DNA from: Pseudoruegeria sp. SK021 | Lineage (GTDB): Bacteria; Pseudomonadota; Alphaproteobacteria; Rhodobacterales; Rhodobacteraceae | DNA length: 45,639 bases | Assembly: GCF_002119405.1 (NCBI RefSeq) | Contig: NZ_MTBG01000026.1 | Coordinates: 1 to 45,639, forward strand | Reading direction: 5' to 3' | Shown: positions 8,417 through 17,596 of the stretch, piece after piece | Numbering within the stretch: the first letter of the stretch is position 1 | Layout: each line of letters opens with the position of its first letter | Notes under the pieces: generated by a model | Seen by the model: only the letters and a program-made list of their open reading frames with translations | Databases searched by the model: none | What the model was told of the DNA's origin: nothing | Program-made: the position numbers and the translations under genes

Positions 8417-8770
8417 ATGGCCCAATCTGTTAAACTTGCTGATGACGTCATGTCGGTCGTCCGACGAGAGTCTGGCCTGCAAAGCCGGTCTGTGGCAGGA
8501 CAAATCACCCATTGGATCAACATCGGACGTGCGATCGAGAAATCTGGCACCTTCGACTATCAGCACATCAGCGCCGCCCTTGCCGGTGAGCTGTCCCCCG
8601 ACGCACTCAGCGCAGAAGAGCAAGACGTCTGGTTTGCGCAGTTTTCCGAAGATGTCACCGAACCAATATCTGGCGAAGAGGTGTTCTATGCCGAGCGCCG
8701 CCAGCTTGGGCGCGGTGTCGGCCTGAATGACAACGGCGCCTTGGTCTACGCCGAGGCTGCATCCCAGTAG
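8417..8770 (+). CDS. ParD-like antitoxin
   Basis: Protein of 117 residues. Start ATG 8417 follows a strong AAGGATGGAGG site; an upstream in-frame codon at 8381 lacks one. The N-terminal half (VKLADDVMSVVRRES...SRSVAGQITHWINIGRAIEKSG) matches the ParD-like family of type II antitoxins, which have ribbon-helix-helix-like DNA-binding ends. The C-terminal half is acidic and probably wraps the toxin. Its TAG stop overlaps the GTG start of the zeta-type toxin gene by one base, so the two are translationally coupled. Such modules are typically autorepressed by the antitoxin or complex. The pairing is the unusual point: classical zeta toxins pair with epsilon or PezA antitoxins. Confidence 0.8.
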   Translation: MAQSVKLADDVMSVVRRESGLQSRSVAGQITHWINIGRAIEKSGTFDYQHISAALAGELSPDALSAEEQDVWFAQFSEDVTEPISGEEVFYAERRQLGRGVGLNDNGALVYAEAASQ

Positions 8771-9369
8771 TGACCCCTGCCCCACGTCCAACCCTTGTGA
8801 TGCTCGCAGGGCCCAACGGGTCTGGAAAATCCACACTTTACGCCACGCGGATCGCGCCAAAATTTGCCGTGCCGTTCATCAATGCCGATTTCATTCAGCG
8901 CGACGAGTTGCGGGATAATGATGTGAATGCAGCCTATCAGGCGGCTCAAATCGCATCTGAACGCCGCTCATCCCTGCTGGCCAATCGAAAGAGCTTTGCA
9001 ACGGAAACCGTGTTTTCTCATCCCTCCAAGCTTGACCTGATCACCCAAGCCAAAGGTCTTGGATACCGCGTCATGACGTTCCACATCTCGGTTGAGCATC
9101 CCGATCTGTCGGTGGCCCGCGTTGGCGAACGGGTCAAGGAGGGCGGACATCCCGTGCCTGAAGAAAAGATCAGACATCGCTATGATCGTTCTGCGCCCCT
9201 GATCCGTCAGGCGATCTTACAAAGTGATATTGGCCATGTGTTTGATAACTCTCAGCTGAACCAACCGCCACGCCGCGCATTGTCATTCAACGCTGGTATT
9301 CTGACCTTTGCCTTACCGCGCCTTCCTCAGTGGGTGCTTGATCTCTACAGCGATGACCTGGTCCTTTAG
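8770..9369 (+). CDS. Zeta-type toxin kinase
   Basis: P-loop protein of 199 residues starting with GTG 8770, overlapping the antitoxin stop. Walker A is GPNGSGKST at about residues 14-22, followed by the zeta-family phrase NADFIQRDEL and by RVGERVKEGGHPVPEEKIRHRY, which holds the conserved arginines and His of Gram-negative zeta-like proteins. Characterised zeta toxins phosphorylate UDP-N-acetylglucosamine and block cell-wall synthesis. The substrate of this subfamily is less certain. On a repABC replicon the pair probably contributes to plasmid maintenance. No frameshift or missing motif is seen. Confidence 0.85.
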   Translation: MTPAPRPTLVMLAGPNGSGKSTLYATRIAPKFAVPFINADFIQRDELRDNDVNAAYQAAQIASERRSSLLANRKSFATETVFSHPSKLDLITQAKGLGYRVMTFHISVEHPDLSVARVGERVKEGGHPVPEEKIRHRYDRSAPLIRQAILQSDIGHVFDNSQLNQPPRRALSFNAGILTFALPRLPQWVLDLYSDDLVL

Positions 9370-9874
9370 ATCGCACTGCGTCTTGGTGGTGCATCACCCC
9401 AACTAGGCTGACCAAGCTCTTGCTTGCACCTAAAGCCCGAAACACGGTCTTCACCCATGCGGACGACGATCCTTTGTGTTTGCGAGCCAAGATTTCACAC
9501 GGATTTCACAAGCGCTCTGAGGTCCCGTCGTAAGTTTCCATGCGCCCCAAGCGTGGCTAGTTGCCGGGCTCGATTATGCCGGCAGCGCCGCAAACTGCTG
9601 TGCGCCGGTAATTCTGTTGGTGCCACGCCGTCCTCTCCGGATTATGTGTGTCGATCGGCGTCCGAAATTTCGCCTCAGGCAGTCCCCAGAAGGTGCTTGA
9701 GAAGCACATTTCAGGCTCCATATCCGAGGTCAGGGCGCTGATGACGATCGTACCGTCGCGACTGGGACCGATGGGGCCCCCTCGGAACGACCGAGCGAGG
9801 CCTTGATTTTTGTCATCCAGACCCAACACCCGGGTCCCAATCTCATTGCCCAACGGGCATTGCGACCTGATCGA
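9370..9874. other. Gene-free interval between the toxin and iolG
   Basis: About 505 bases with no gene I can support. A minus-strand frame (9557-9853) is open and reads in a loosely protein-like way, but has no family signature. The segment may hold degraded coding sequence from an earlier insertion. Both flanking genes end here (toxin on plus, iolG on minus), so terminators are expected, but I see no strong hairpin with a T-run. Confidence 0.4.
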
Positions 9875-10861
9875 TCAGAGGGCCACAGGTCGCCCGGTAG
9901 ACAACGAAAGCGTTGCCGCGTCCGCCAGAAGTTGCGCCGCAAGCCCATCCTGAATTCCCGGAGACGCCGGCAGGTTTCTGGTAACGGCTTCGACGAAATG
10001 TGCGATTTCAGCGCGATATGCCGCCTCGTACCGTTCCAGAAAGAAGTGCTTGGCAGGGGCCGCGCAAAAGCCAGCGCCGGTGGCAAGCTCGACCGTGTTT
10101 TCAAGGACGTTTCCGGCCCGGAACATGCCCTTTGCCCCGTGCACTTCGACCCGCTGATCATACCCATAGACCGCGCGCCGCGAATTCGTGATCTGGCAGA
10201 TCGCGCCGCTGGATGTGGTCAGCGTGACCGCAGCGGTATCGACATCACCGGCCGCACCGATTTCCGGGTCCACCAACGCAGAGCCGACCGCGAAAACTTG
10301 CACCGGGTCTTCGCCCAGCAGAAACCGTGCCATATCGAAATCATGGATCATCATATCCCGGAAAATCCCGCCCGACCGCGCAATGTAGCTGATCGGCGGC
10401 GGGCTGGGATCGCGGGACATGATCGTCACCAGTTCGACCCGGCCAATCTCTCCGGCTTGGATGCGGGCCTGCAACGCGGCAAAGTTTGGATCAAACCGAC
10501 GGTTAAACGCGGTCAGGAACGGCACACCCTCAGCAGTGACCACCGCGACACAGTCCCGGATCCGATCCGCAGACATATCGACAGGCTTCTCACAGAAGAT
10601 GGCTTTGCCGGCCCGCGCGGCAGCGTGAATCAGATCGTAATGGGTGTCTGTCGGCGTCGCGATAATCACCGCGTCCACCTCGGGACTGGCAATCACTGCG
10701 TCGGCGCTTAGAACGGCCGCACCGTTGCGATCCGCCAGACGTTGTGCCGCGTCTGGAAAGGCGTCGGCCACAGCCGTCAGGCACACCCCATCCAGGACGG
10801 CAATCGACAGGGCATGGACGTGTCCGATCCGGCCACAGCCCAAAAGACCAATACGCAACAT
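9875..10861 (-). CDS. iolG: Inositol 2-dehydrogenase
   Basis: NAD-dependent dehydrogenase of 328 residues that oxidises myo-inositol to 2-keto-myo-inositol (scyllo-inosose), the first step of inositol catabolism. The N-terminal Rossmann fold starts with GLLGCGRIGHVHA. The Gfo/Idh/MocA motif CEKPVD and the catalytic-region phrase IHDFDMARFLLGE (Asp and His) are present. ATG 10861 is preferred over TTG 10867 because AGGGAG lies at good distance; the gene follows iolJ by 2 nt. It is the last gene of iolDCBJG. Two further family members lie on the plus strand nearby, so substrate division among the three is open. Confidence 0.9.
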   Translation of the reverse strand: MLRIGLLGCGRIGHVHALSIAVLDGVCLTAVADAFPDAAQRLADRNGAAVLSADAVIASPEVDAVIIATPTDTHYDLIHAAARAGKAIFCEKPVDMSADRIRDCVAVVTAEGVPFLTAFNRRFDPNFAALQARIQAGEIGRVELVTIMSRDPSPPPISYIARSGGIFRDMMIHDFDMARFLLGEDPVQVFAVGSALVDPEIGAAGDVDTAAVTLTTSSGAICQITNSRRAVYGYDQRVEVHGAKGMFRAGNVLENTVELATGAGFCAAPAKHFFLERYEAAYRAEIAHFVEAVTRNLPASPGIQDGLAAQLLADAATLSLSTGRPVAL

Positions 10862-10863
10862 TC

Positions 10864-11694
10864 TCAAGCTCCCTTCATGGCGGACAAAACCCGCCGCGTC
10901 GCTGCGACCACCGGGTCATGTGTTTCGACCAAAATCGAATTTCGGTCAAAGCGGGCCGGATCGCGGTTCACCGCCTCGCGCAGCGCATATCCGAAGGCCA
11001 TGCGCAACTCGGTGCCGATGTTGAATTTGCAGATGGCTGAACCATGGGCCAACGCCGTGCGTTGCGCCACCGGCACGCCCGATCCGCCGTGAATGACCAG
11101 CGGCACCGTTGTCACCGCCTCAATGGCGCGGATGCGGGCCTCGTCCAGCCTGCCCTCTTTGTTCTCTTGCAGGTGCACATTGCCGACCGAGACCGCCATG
11201 GCGTCGACGGCGGTCTCGCGCGCGAATTTTTCTGCCTCCAACGGATCGGTTCCGGCGGATGTTTCCCCGCCGGAATATCCGACAAAGCCGATCTCACCTT
11301 CGCAGGATATCCCGGCAGCATGGGCCATCTCGGCAATGGCCGCGGTTTCATCGATGTTCTGTTGCAGGGGTTTGCGCGACCCGTCGAACATGAGCGAGGT
11401 AAACCCGGCCTCAAGCGCCTGCTTGCACTCGTCATAGGTGTAGCCATGATCAAGATGCGCCACGACCGGCACGCTGGCACCTTCGGCGAGATGTCGGAAC
11501 ATCTTGCCAAGAATGGGCAAGGGGGTGTGGGCTCGGCAGCCCGGACCCGCTTGCAGGATCACCGGTACATTCTCGGCCTCGGCAGCGGCCACATAGGCGC
11601 GCATGTCCTCCCAGCCGGACGTGACCAGCCCTGCCACCGCGTAACCGCCGGTCAGCGCGGGCTGAAGCACATCAGATAAGGTCACTAAACTCAT
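10864..11694 (-). CDS. iolJ: Class II aldolase, 5-keto-2-deoxy-6-phosphogluconate type
   Basis: Class II fructose-bisphosphate aldolase family protein of 276 residues. The zinc and catalytic motifs are recognisable: VAHLDHGY, SLMFDGSRKP, CEGEIGFVG and VIHGGSGVP. In the inositol pathway IolJ cleaves 2-deoxy-5-keto-D-gluconate 6-phosphate to dihydroxyacetone phosphate and malonate semialdehyde. The start overlaps the iolB stop by ATGA. The operon position between iolB and iolG makes IolJ much more likely than a glycolytic aldolase. Confidence 0.88.
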   Translation of the reverse strand: MSLVTLSDVLQPALTGGYAVAGLVTSGWEDMRAYVAAAEAENVPVILQAGPGCRAHTPLPILGKMFRHLAEGASVPVVAHLDHGYTYDECKQALEAGFTSLMFDGSRKPLQQNIDETAAIAEMAHAAGISCEGEIGFVGYSGGETSAGTDPLEAEKFARETAVDAMAVSVGNVHLQENKEGRLDEARIRAIEAVTTVPLVIHGGSGVPVAQRTALAHGSAICKFNIGTELRMAFGYALREAVNRDPARFDRNSILVETHDPVVAATRRVLSAMKGA

Positions 11695-12533
11695 TTGAAT
11701 TTCGCGATCATGTCCTTGATACCGGGGATCGTTTCCAATTGCGCGGCATGGGTCGGCTGGAAATATTGCACCAGTGACCGCTGGCTTAGCCCGCCGAGAA
11801 TGGTGAAGTAATACATCTCATATCCGGGCAGCACGGCGCAGGGATGATAGCCCTTGTCGAGGCAGATCGTCGATCCGTCCATGATGTGATAGGCGTCGCC
11901 CGGCGTGTTGTCCTCACGCTGAAGCATCTGCACGCCGGACCCGTAATTGGGCTTGAACCTGAAGTTATAGGTTTCGTCGTGGCGGGTTTCGAGGGGCAAG
12001 CGATCCGTGTCATGTTTGTGGCTGGGAAAGCCCGACCAGCCACCCTGACCGACGGTAAACAACTCGCTGACAAGCAGCCGGCCAACCTTGCCATGCTGAT
12101 TTGCGCCCAAGATATGCTTGATCTTGCGGTGGGTCTTGGTGTCGTCCGAGCCATATTGCACGCGGTCGATCCCATCGCCGCGCACATCGAACGGGTCCAG
12201 AACCTTGTCGTATTTGGCCCCGGCGATAAAGGTTTCGGTTTCATCGGACAGGCAGACGATCGTGACCTTGGCACCGACCGGGACATAGACGCCTTCGGGC
12301 TCGCCGTCCCAGACATCGACGGTCCGGTTCCCGAGGGCGGTGAAGGACACGCCTTCGACATCGACATCGACCGTTCCCGTCGCCGGCACGATGCAGGTCT
12401 CATATCCCGGCACCTGAAAGGTGAACGCGTCACCTTTCTTGAGTTTGACGATGTTGAAATAGTTCAGCGGCACCAACGTGTCGTCGACATCCACGATCGG
12501 TTTGTTCTGATTGTCATGAGGCGCAATATGCAT
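11691..12533 (-). CDS. iolB: 5-deoxy-glucuronate isomerase
   Basis: Bicupin isomerase of 280 residues converting 5-deoxy-glucuronate to 2-deoxy-5-keto-gluconate. The start ATG 12533 gives MHIAPHDNQN; the frame is open upstream into iolC but without need. The metal-site region reads PSHKHDTDRLPLE in the middle, and the C-terminal phrases DGSTICLDKGYHP and LPGYEMYYF are typical of IolB. It follows iolC by 13 nt and overlaps iolJ by 4 nt. Confidence 0.94.
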   Translation of the reverse strand: MHIAPHDNQNKPIVDVDDTLVPLNYFNIVKLKKGDAFTFQVPGYETCIVPATGTVDVDVEGVSFTALGNRTVDVWDGEPEGVYVPVGAKVTIVCLSDETETFIAGAKYDKVLDPFDVRGDGIDRVQYGSDDTKTHRKIKHILGANQHGKVGRLLVSELFTVGQGGWSGFPSHKHDTDRLPLETRHDETYNFRFKPNYGSGVQMLQREDNTPGDAYHIMDGSTICLDKGYHPCAVLPGYEMYYFTILGGLSQRSLVQYFQPTHAAQLETIPGIKDMIAKFK

Positions 12534-12546
12534 GGTGTTTTCTCTT

Positions 12547-13527
12547 TCAAGGTGTTGTGGGGCCGGGGTGCGAGGACAGGAAATCCTCAAGCTCGGCGGG
12601 TGTGGGCATGGCGGGGGCGCAACCAACGCGGCTGACGACGATGGAGGCGCAGGCCGACCCGCGAAGGACCGACTGCTTCAGGTCCCGCCCGGCGGCGAGG
12701 GAGGCGATGAACCCACCCATGAAACTGTCGCCCGCGCCGGTCGGCTTCAGGGCGGTCACCGGATAGATTCCGGTGCGGAATTCACCGTCGGGCGTCAGGG
12801 TGATCGCGCCCTCCTCGCCCATCTTGTAGACAGCGATCTGGGCCGTGGTCGCGACCAGTTCACGGGCCTTGTTCAACCCTTTGTCATAATCGCCGGCCAT
12901 GAAGCCGAACTCGACATCGTTGCCGATGATGATGTCGCACATGGCGGCGGCACGGGAATAGGTCTCTGCCGCGATCTGGGCCGAGGGCCAGGAATAGGGC
13001 CGATAATCCACGTCAAAGATCAACGGCAGGCCAGCCGCGCGGGCGATATCGAAGGCCTGAAAGGTGGCGCTGCGTGACGGTTCGGCGGCGAACACGGTGC
13101 CCGTGGTGATCAACGCGGAATACGTGTCGTAGTCCACGGCTGCCACGTCTTGGGCGGTCATTTCGAAATCGGCGGCACCGTTGCGATAGATCACAGACTG
13201 ATGATCCTCGACCCGGCTTTCGACCACCGCGAGCGAATTGCGGGCCTCGCCGCCGACCGAACGGACATGGGTCCGGTCAACGCCGTAATGATCCATCTGG
13301 TTCAGGGCAAACCGCCCGATCGCGTCATCCGAGACCGCCGTAACCAATGCCGCCTGACCGCCGTGCCGGGTGATGGCAACGCCGATATTGGCCGACGATC
13401 CGCCAAGGCAGGCCGTAAAATGGGTCGCGTCTTCGGTCTTGGTTCCGGGCGGGTCGGGATAAAAGTCCATCCCCGCGCGGCCGATAATGATAAAACTGTT
13501 GCCCTTGAGGCGGTTCAGATCGGCCAT
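12547..13527 (-). CDS. iolC: 5-dehydro-2-deoxygluconokinase
   Basis: PfkB/ribokinase-family sugar kinase of 326 residues that phosphorylates 2-deoxy-5-keto-D-gluconate. The N-terminal family motif GGSSANIGVAITRHGG and the C-terminal anion-hole/catalytic motif PTGAGDSFMGG are intact. The start ATG 13527 shares its A with the iolD stop (TGATG), so the two are coupled; an upstream in-frame start at 13566 would lie inside iolD. Operon context separates it from general fructokinases. Confidence 0.92.
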   Translation of the reverse strand: MADLNRLKGNSFIIIGRAGMDFYPDPPGTKTEDATHFTACLGGSSANIGVAITRHGGQAALVTAVSDDAIGRFALNQMDHYGVDRTHVRSVGGEARNSLAVVESRVEDHQSVIYRNGAADFEMTAQDVAAVDYDTYSALITTGTVFAAEPSRSATFQAFDIARAAGLPLIFDVDYRPYSWPSAQIAAETYSRAAAMCDIIIGNDVEFGFMAGDYDKGLNKARELVATTAQIAVYKMGEEGAITLTPDGEFRTGIYPVTALKPTGAGDSFMGGFIASLAAGRDLKQSVLRGSACASIVVSRVGCAPAMPTPAELEDFLSSHPGPTTP

Positions 13528-15398
13528 CAGACGCCCTTCCGCTGCTTGTGACGCGACGATTCCCAATCGTCATGGGCAGCCCGGACCCTTGGATCCTCAG
13601 ACACATGCGGCGTGCCACATTCCCACCAGGCGTGCCCTTCCTTGGTCCATCCTTCGTAGGGGTCCACTTTCATGCAGATGACCGTGGTTTTGGTGGCGGC
13701 CTTGGCCCGCTTAAAGGCCTCTCCCAGTTCTGCTGGGGTCGACACGGTTTCCGCAATCGCCCCCTGAGACCGGGCATGCGATTCGAAATCCACGCCGAAG
13801 GGTTCGAGGATGGTCGGGCAATCGGCGATCAGGTTGTTGAAACTTTCATTGCCAGTGTTGTTCTGCAACTTGTTGATGACCGCAAAGCCACCGTTATCGA
13901 GCACGAGGATAATCAGCTTTTTCTGGCTGAGAACCGACGAATAGATGTCAGAGTTCAGCATCATGTACGATCCATCGCCGATAAACACGATGGTATCCTG
14001 ATCGGGCTCCCGCTGCGCCTGCGCAATGCGCGCGCCCCATGCGCCGGCAATCTCATAGCCCATGCACGAAAAGCCGAACTCCACATCGACCGTCCCGGGG
14101 TCCAGGGTCCGCCAGTTGGCCGTCACCTCGGCAGGCAAGCCGCCAGCGGCCGCGACCACCCGGTCGCGCATGTCGCAGAGCCCGTTCACCACCCCAATGG
14201 CCATCGCATAGGAATTGGGTCGGTCACCCGGGGCCACGTTTTCCGCCACATACGCATCCCAGTCCGCCCGATGCGCTTTGGCCTCGGTGACCCAGGCCTC
14301 CGGCGCGGTGTAATCCGCAATCTCTGCAGTCAAAGCCGACAGCGACAGCTTGGCGTCCCCGACCACCGGCAGGGACATATGCTTGGCCGCATCGTGGCGC
14401 GCCGCATTGACCGAAATGAACCGCGCGTCTTTCGAAAACGCTGTCCACGATCCGGTCGTGAAATCTTGAAGCCGGGTGCCGACGGCCAGAATAACATCGG
14501 CCTGCTCGGCAATCGCATTGGCCGAATTTGATCCGGTCACCCCGATCGGCCCGATATTCAGGGGATGAGTCGCCCGCATGTTGGCGCGTCCCGCAATGGT
14601 TTCAACCACCGGAATCTGGTGCGCTTCGGCAAATCCGATCAATTCGTCCACGGCGCGGGCGTATTGAACACCGCCCCCGGCAATAATCATCGGCCGTTGC
14701 GCTGTTTTCAGAAGCGCCACGGCGTCAGCGATCTCGTCGCTATCCGGGGTCTGACGCCGAATGCGGTGAACCTTCTTCTCAAACCACTTGGCCGGGTAGT
14801 CATACACCCAGCCCTGCACATCTTGCGGCAGTCCGATGAAGGCAGGTCCGCAATCGGCCGGATCCAGCAGCGTCGCCAACGCGTTTGGCAACGAAGACAG
14901 GATCTGCGCAGGATGACTGATCCGATCCCAATACCGCACAACGGGCTTGAAGCCGTCGTTCACCCCGAAGGTCGGATCGCCGTAATTTTCCATCTGCTGA
15001 AGCACAGGGTCCGGCAGGCGTGTGACAAACGTATCGCCGCACAGCATCAGCATCGGCAACCGGTTGGCATGGGCCAGCGCCGCGCTGGTCAACAGGTTGC
15101 TGGTGCCGGGGCCCGCGCTGGCAGTGCAGAACATGAACCGCTGGCGCAGCCATTGTTTGGCATAGCCTGCCGCAGCAAACCCCATGCTCTGTTCATTCTG
15201 CCCGCGATAGAGCGGCAATTCTTCGCGCACAGAATTCAAGGCCTCGCCCAGACAGGTCACGTTGCCATGACCAAAGATGCCAAAGCCGCCGCCGCAGACG
15301 CGCATCTCTTCTCCGTCGATTTCAATAAATTGGTTCGACAGCCAGCGAATAATCGCCTGCGCCGTCGTTAAACGGAATGTGTCGTTTGCCATACTCAT
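13527..15398 (-). CDS. iolD: 3D-(3,5/4)-trihydroxycyclohexane-1,2-dione hydrolase
   Basis: Thiamine-diphosphate enzyme of 623 residues that opens the inositol-derived ring to 5-deoxy-glucuronate. It has the acetolactate-synthase-like order: N-terminal pyrimidine domain, middle domain (LAVGTRLQDFTTGSW) and C-terminal diphosphate-binding domain with GDGSYMMLNSD. The N-terminal phrase CGGGFGIFGHGN is typical of IolD. ATG 15398 has a GGGGGA site upstream; an alternative ATG at 15392 is 6 nt inside. It leads the operon iolDCBJG and faces a divergent oxidoreductase gene across a promoter containing a perfect palindrome (15476-15493). Confidence 0.95.
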   Translation of the reverse strand: MSMANDTFRLTTAQAIIRWLSNQFIEIDGEEMRVCGGGFGIFGHGNVTCLGEALNSVREELPLYRGQNEQSMGFAAAGYAKQWLRQRFMFCTASAGPGTSNLLTSAALAHANRLPMLMLCGDTFVTRLPDPVLQQMENYGDPTFGVNDGFKPVVRYWDRISHPAQILSSLPNALATLLDPADCGPAFIGLPQDVQGWVYDYPAKWFEKKVHRIRRQTPDSDEIADAVALLKTAQRPMIIAGGGVQYARAVDELIGFAEAHQIPVVETIAGRANMRATHPLNIGPIGVTGSNSANAIAEQADVILAVGTRLQDFTTGSWTAFSKDARFISVNAARHDAAKHMSLPVVGDAKLSLSALTAEIADYTAPEAWVTEAKAHRADWDAYVAENVAPGDRPNSYAMAIGVVNGLCDMRDRVVAAAGGLPAEVTANWRTLDPGTVDVEFGFSCMGYEIAGAWGARIAQAQREPDQDTIVFIGDGSYMMLNSDIYSSVLSQKKLIILVLDNGGFAVINKLQNNTGNESFNNLIADCPTILEPFGVDFESHARSQGAIAETVSTPAELGEAFKRAKAATKTTVICMKVDPYEGWTKEGHAWWECGTPHVSEDPRVRAAHDDWESSRHKQRKGV

Positions 15399-15475
15399 TT
15401 GGCAGGTCCCCCCTTGGGAATTTCCGATCATGAACCGATTGCAACTTGCGCGGTTTCGAATCCCAAGATACAAGT

Positions 15476-15493
15476 TTTGCAACCGGTTGCAAA
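15476..15493. promoter_or_regulatory. LacI-type operator in the iolD / oxidoreductase divergent promoter
   Basis: Perfect 18-bp palindrome TTTGCAACCGGTTGCAAA in the 123-bp divergent region between iolD and the oxidoreductase at 15522. The core, with a central CG, is the usual form of LacI/GalR-family operators. The 16-bp core recurs upstream of the ABC transporter at 19835-19850. The LacI-family regulator at 18753-19754 is the obvious candidate ligand. Binding is inferred; the palindromes are seen directly. Confidence 0.85.
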
Positions 15494-15521
15494 CTAAATT
15501 GCCTTGGGAGGGGAGCGTTGG

Positions 15522-16625
15522 ATGAAAGAGATTGGAATCGGAATCATCGGCGGCGGCTATATGGGAAAGGCCCATGCTGTAGCGATGGCCAGCGTCGGCG
15601 CCGTCTTTAATACCAACCTGCGACCACGCCTTGAGATGATCTGCGCCACCAGCATGGACAGCGCCGAACGATACAGGTCTGCCTATGGCTTTTCCCGTTG
15701 CACTGCCTCCTGGCTGGAGCTTGTCCGCGATCCACGCGTCGAGGCGATTATCATTGCATCGCCGCAAGGCACCCACCGCGCCGCTGCCGAAGCCGCGTTC
15801 GAACTGGGAAAGCCGGTGTTTTGCGAAAAGCCACTTGGGGCATCACTTGATGATAGCCGGGCCATGGTGGCCGCAGCCGAAGCAAGCGGCGCACCCAACA
15901 TGGTGGGCTTCAACTATATCCGCACCCCCGCCAGTCACTTCGCGCGTCAGATGGTTGCGGCAGGCGAGATCGGCGCAGTCACATGGTTCCGGGGCGAGCA
16001 TACGGAAGATTTCTACGCCGACCCGAATGCCCCGGCGACATGGCGCACCAGCGGTATGGCGAACGGCACCATGGGGGATCTGGCCCCGCATATGATCAAT
16101 GGTGCCCTGGCCCTGATTGGCCCGATCACGCGCCTGATTGCCGAAGTCGAAACGGTGCACGAAGAACGGCCCGGCGGCAGCGTCACCAATGATGACCACG
16201 CCCAAATGATGTGCCGCTTTGAAAACGGCGCCATGGGGCAGATGTATTTCAGCCGGATCGCGACCGGGCGGAAAATGGGATACAGCTATGAAATAACAGG
16301 AACAAAAGGCGCGATCCGCTTTGATCAGGAAGATCAGAATGCGGTGTGGCTGTACCGCATGGATGGCCCCGACGCGACCCGCGGCTTCACCAAGATCCTG
16401 ACCGGCCCCGCGCATCCGGATTACGAACCCTTCTGTCAGGGTCCGGGGCATGGCACCGGCTATCAGGATCAGATCATCATCGAGGCCAAGGATTTCCTGA
16501 CGGCCATCGACACCGGCACGCCGGTCTGGCCGACGTTCCGCGACGGGATGGAGGTCAACCGGATCGTTGCCACCGCCCTCGCATCTTCCGACACGAAAAC
16601 CTGGCAGGACGTCGCGGCGTTCTGA
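15522..16625 (+). CDS. Gfo/Idh/MocA family oxidoreductase of the inositol cluster
   Basis: NAD(P)-dependent sugar or polyol dehydrogenase of 367 residues. The Rossmann motif IGIIGGGYMGKAHA is at the N-terminus. The CEKPLG motif and the C-terminal domain phrase MGDLAPHMINGALALIGPI follow. Start ATG 15522 lies behind GGGAGGGGAG; the upstream codon at 15504 lies within that ribosome site. It is first in a plus-strand unit with iolE and a second family member. It may act on scyllo-inositol, D-chiro-inositol or an inosose isomer, but the sequence does not decide this. It is controlled from the divergent promoter with the palindromic operator. Confidence 0.85.
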   Translation: MKEIGIGIIGGGYMGKAHAVAMASVGAVFNTNLRPRLEMICATSMDSAERYRSAYGFSRCTASWLELVRDPRVEAIIIASPQGTHRAAAEAAFELGKPVFCEKPLGASLDDSRAMVAAAEASGAPNMVGFNYIRTPASHFARQMVAAGEIGAVTWFRGEHTEDFYADPNAPATWRTSGMANGTMGDLAPHMINGALALIGPITRLIAEVETVHEERPGGSVTNDDHAQMMCRFENGAMGQMYFSRIATGRKMGYSYEITGTKGAIRFDQEDQNAVWLYRMDGPDATRGFTKILTGPAHPDYEPFCQGPGHGTGYQDQIIIEAKDFLTAIDTGTPVWPTFRDGMEVNRIVATALASSDTKTWQDVAAF

Positions 16626-16645
16626 ACATCTGAAAGGTCAAGAAC

Positions 16646-17536
16646 ATGACTATCCGTATTGGCAATGCCCCCTGTTCGTGGGGCATCGAATTTCCCAGCG
16701 ATCCCTCCTACCCCACTTGGCAGTCGGTTTTGGATCAATGCGCCGGCGCGGGATATAAGGGGATCGAACTTGGCCCGATCGGCTACATGCCCGAGGACCC
16801 GGCTGTCCTTGCGCCTGAACTGGCAGCCCGGGATCTGGAAATCATTGGCGGCGTCGTGTTCCGCCCCTTCCACGACCCCGCGAAATGGGACGACGTGCTG
16901 GATGCAAGCCAGCGCACCTGCAAGGCGCTGGTGTCGCATGGCGCAAAGCATCTGGTCCTGATCGACAGCATCTCGCCACGTCGCGCGCCCACCGCAGGCC
17001 GCGCCGATGAGGCCGAACAAATGGACACCGCCGAATGGGTCGCCTTTCGGGATCGCATCGCCACGATCGCCAAGATGGGCACTGAGGAATACGGCCTGAC
17101 CGTCGGCATTCACGCCCATGCCGCAGGCTTCATGGACTTTGAGCCAGAACTTGAGCGCCTGCTGGACGAGGTCGACGCCTCCATCCTGAAAATCTGCTTC
17201 GACACCGGCCATCACAGCTATGCCGGGTTCGATCCCGTGGCCTTCATGGATCGTCACATGGACCGCATTTCCTATATGCATTTCAAGGACATCGATCCGA
17301 AAGTCAAAGCAGATGTGGTGGCCAACCGCACCGATTTCTACAAGGCGTGCGGTCAGGGCATCTTTTGCAATCTGGGTCAGGGCGATGTCGATTTCCCTGC
17401 GGTCCGTCAGCGCCTTCTCGATGCCGGTTTTGAGGGCTGGTGCACCGTCGAGCAAGACTGTGACCCGTCAATGCCGGGCACGCCGCTTGAGGACGCACGG
17501 GCCAACCGCGAATACCTGCAATCCATCGGATTCTAA
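16646..17536 (+). CDS. iolE: Inosose dehydratase
   Basis: TIM-barrel enzyme of 296 residues of the xylose-isomerase-like superfamily. It dehydrates 2-keto-myo-inositol to 3D-(3,5/4)-trihydroxycyclohexane-1,2-dione, the substrate of IolD. The N-terminal IGNAPCSWGIEFP is a signature of IolE; metal-site phrases FDTGHHSYAG and MHFKDID follow, with a late Glu in TVEQDCD. It sits 20 nt after the first oxidoreductase and 60 nt before the second, in one likely transcript. Confidence 0.94.
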   Translation: MTIRIGNAPCSWGIEFPSDPSYPTWQSVLDQCAGAGYKGIELGPIGYMPEDPAVLAPELAARDLEIIGGVVFRPFHDPAKWDDVLDASQRTCKALVSHGAKHLVLIDSISPRRAPTAGRADEAEQMDTAEWVAFRDRIATIAKMGTEEYGLTVGIHAHAAGFMDFEPELERLLDEVDASILKICFDTGHHSYAGFDPVAFMDRHMDRISYMHFKDIDPKVKADVVANRTDFYKACGQGIFCNLGQGDVDFPAVRQRLLDAGFEGWCTVEQDCDPSMPGTPLEDARANREYLQSIGF

Positions 17537-17596
17537 CCACCAGCCGATCACCGGTTGGAGAATGTTGGACATAATTACGCCGAGAAAGGCAAAGCC

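Noticed and set aside
9557-9853. 98-codon minus-strand frame between the toxin and iolG
   Set aside because: Open but without family features or a good ribosome site; possibly decayed sequence, not called as a gene.
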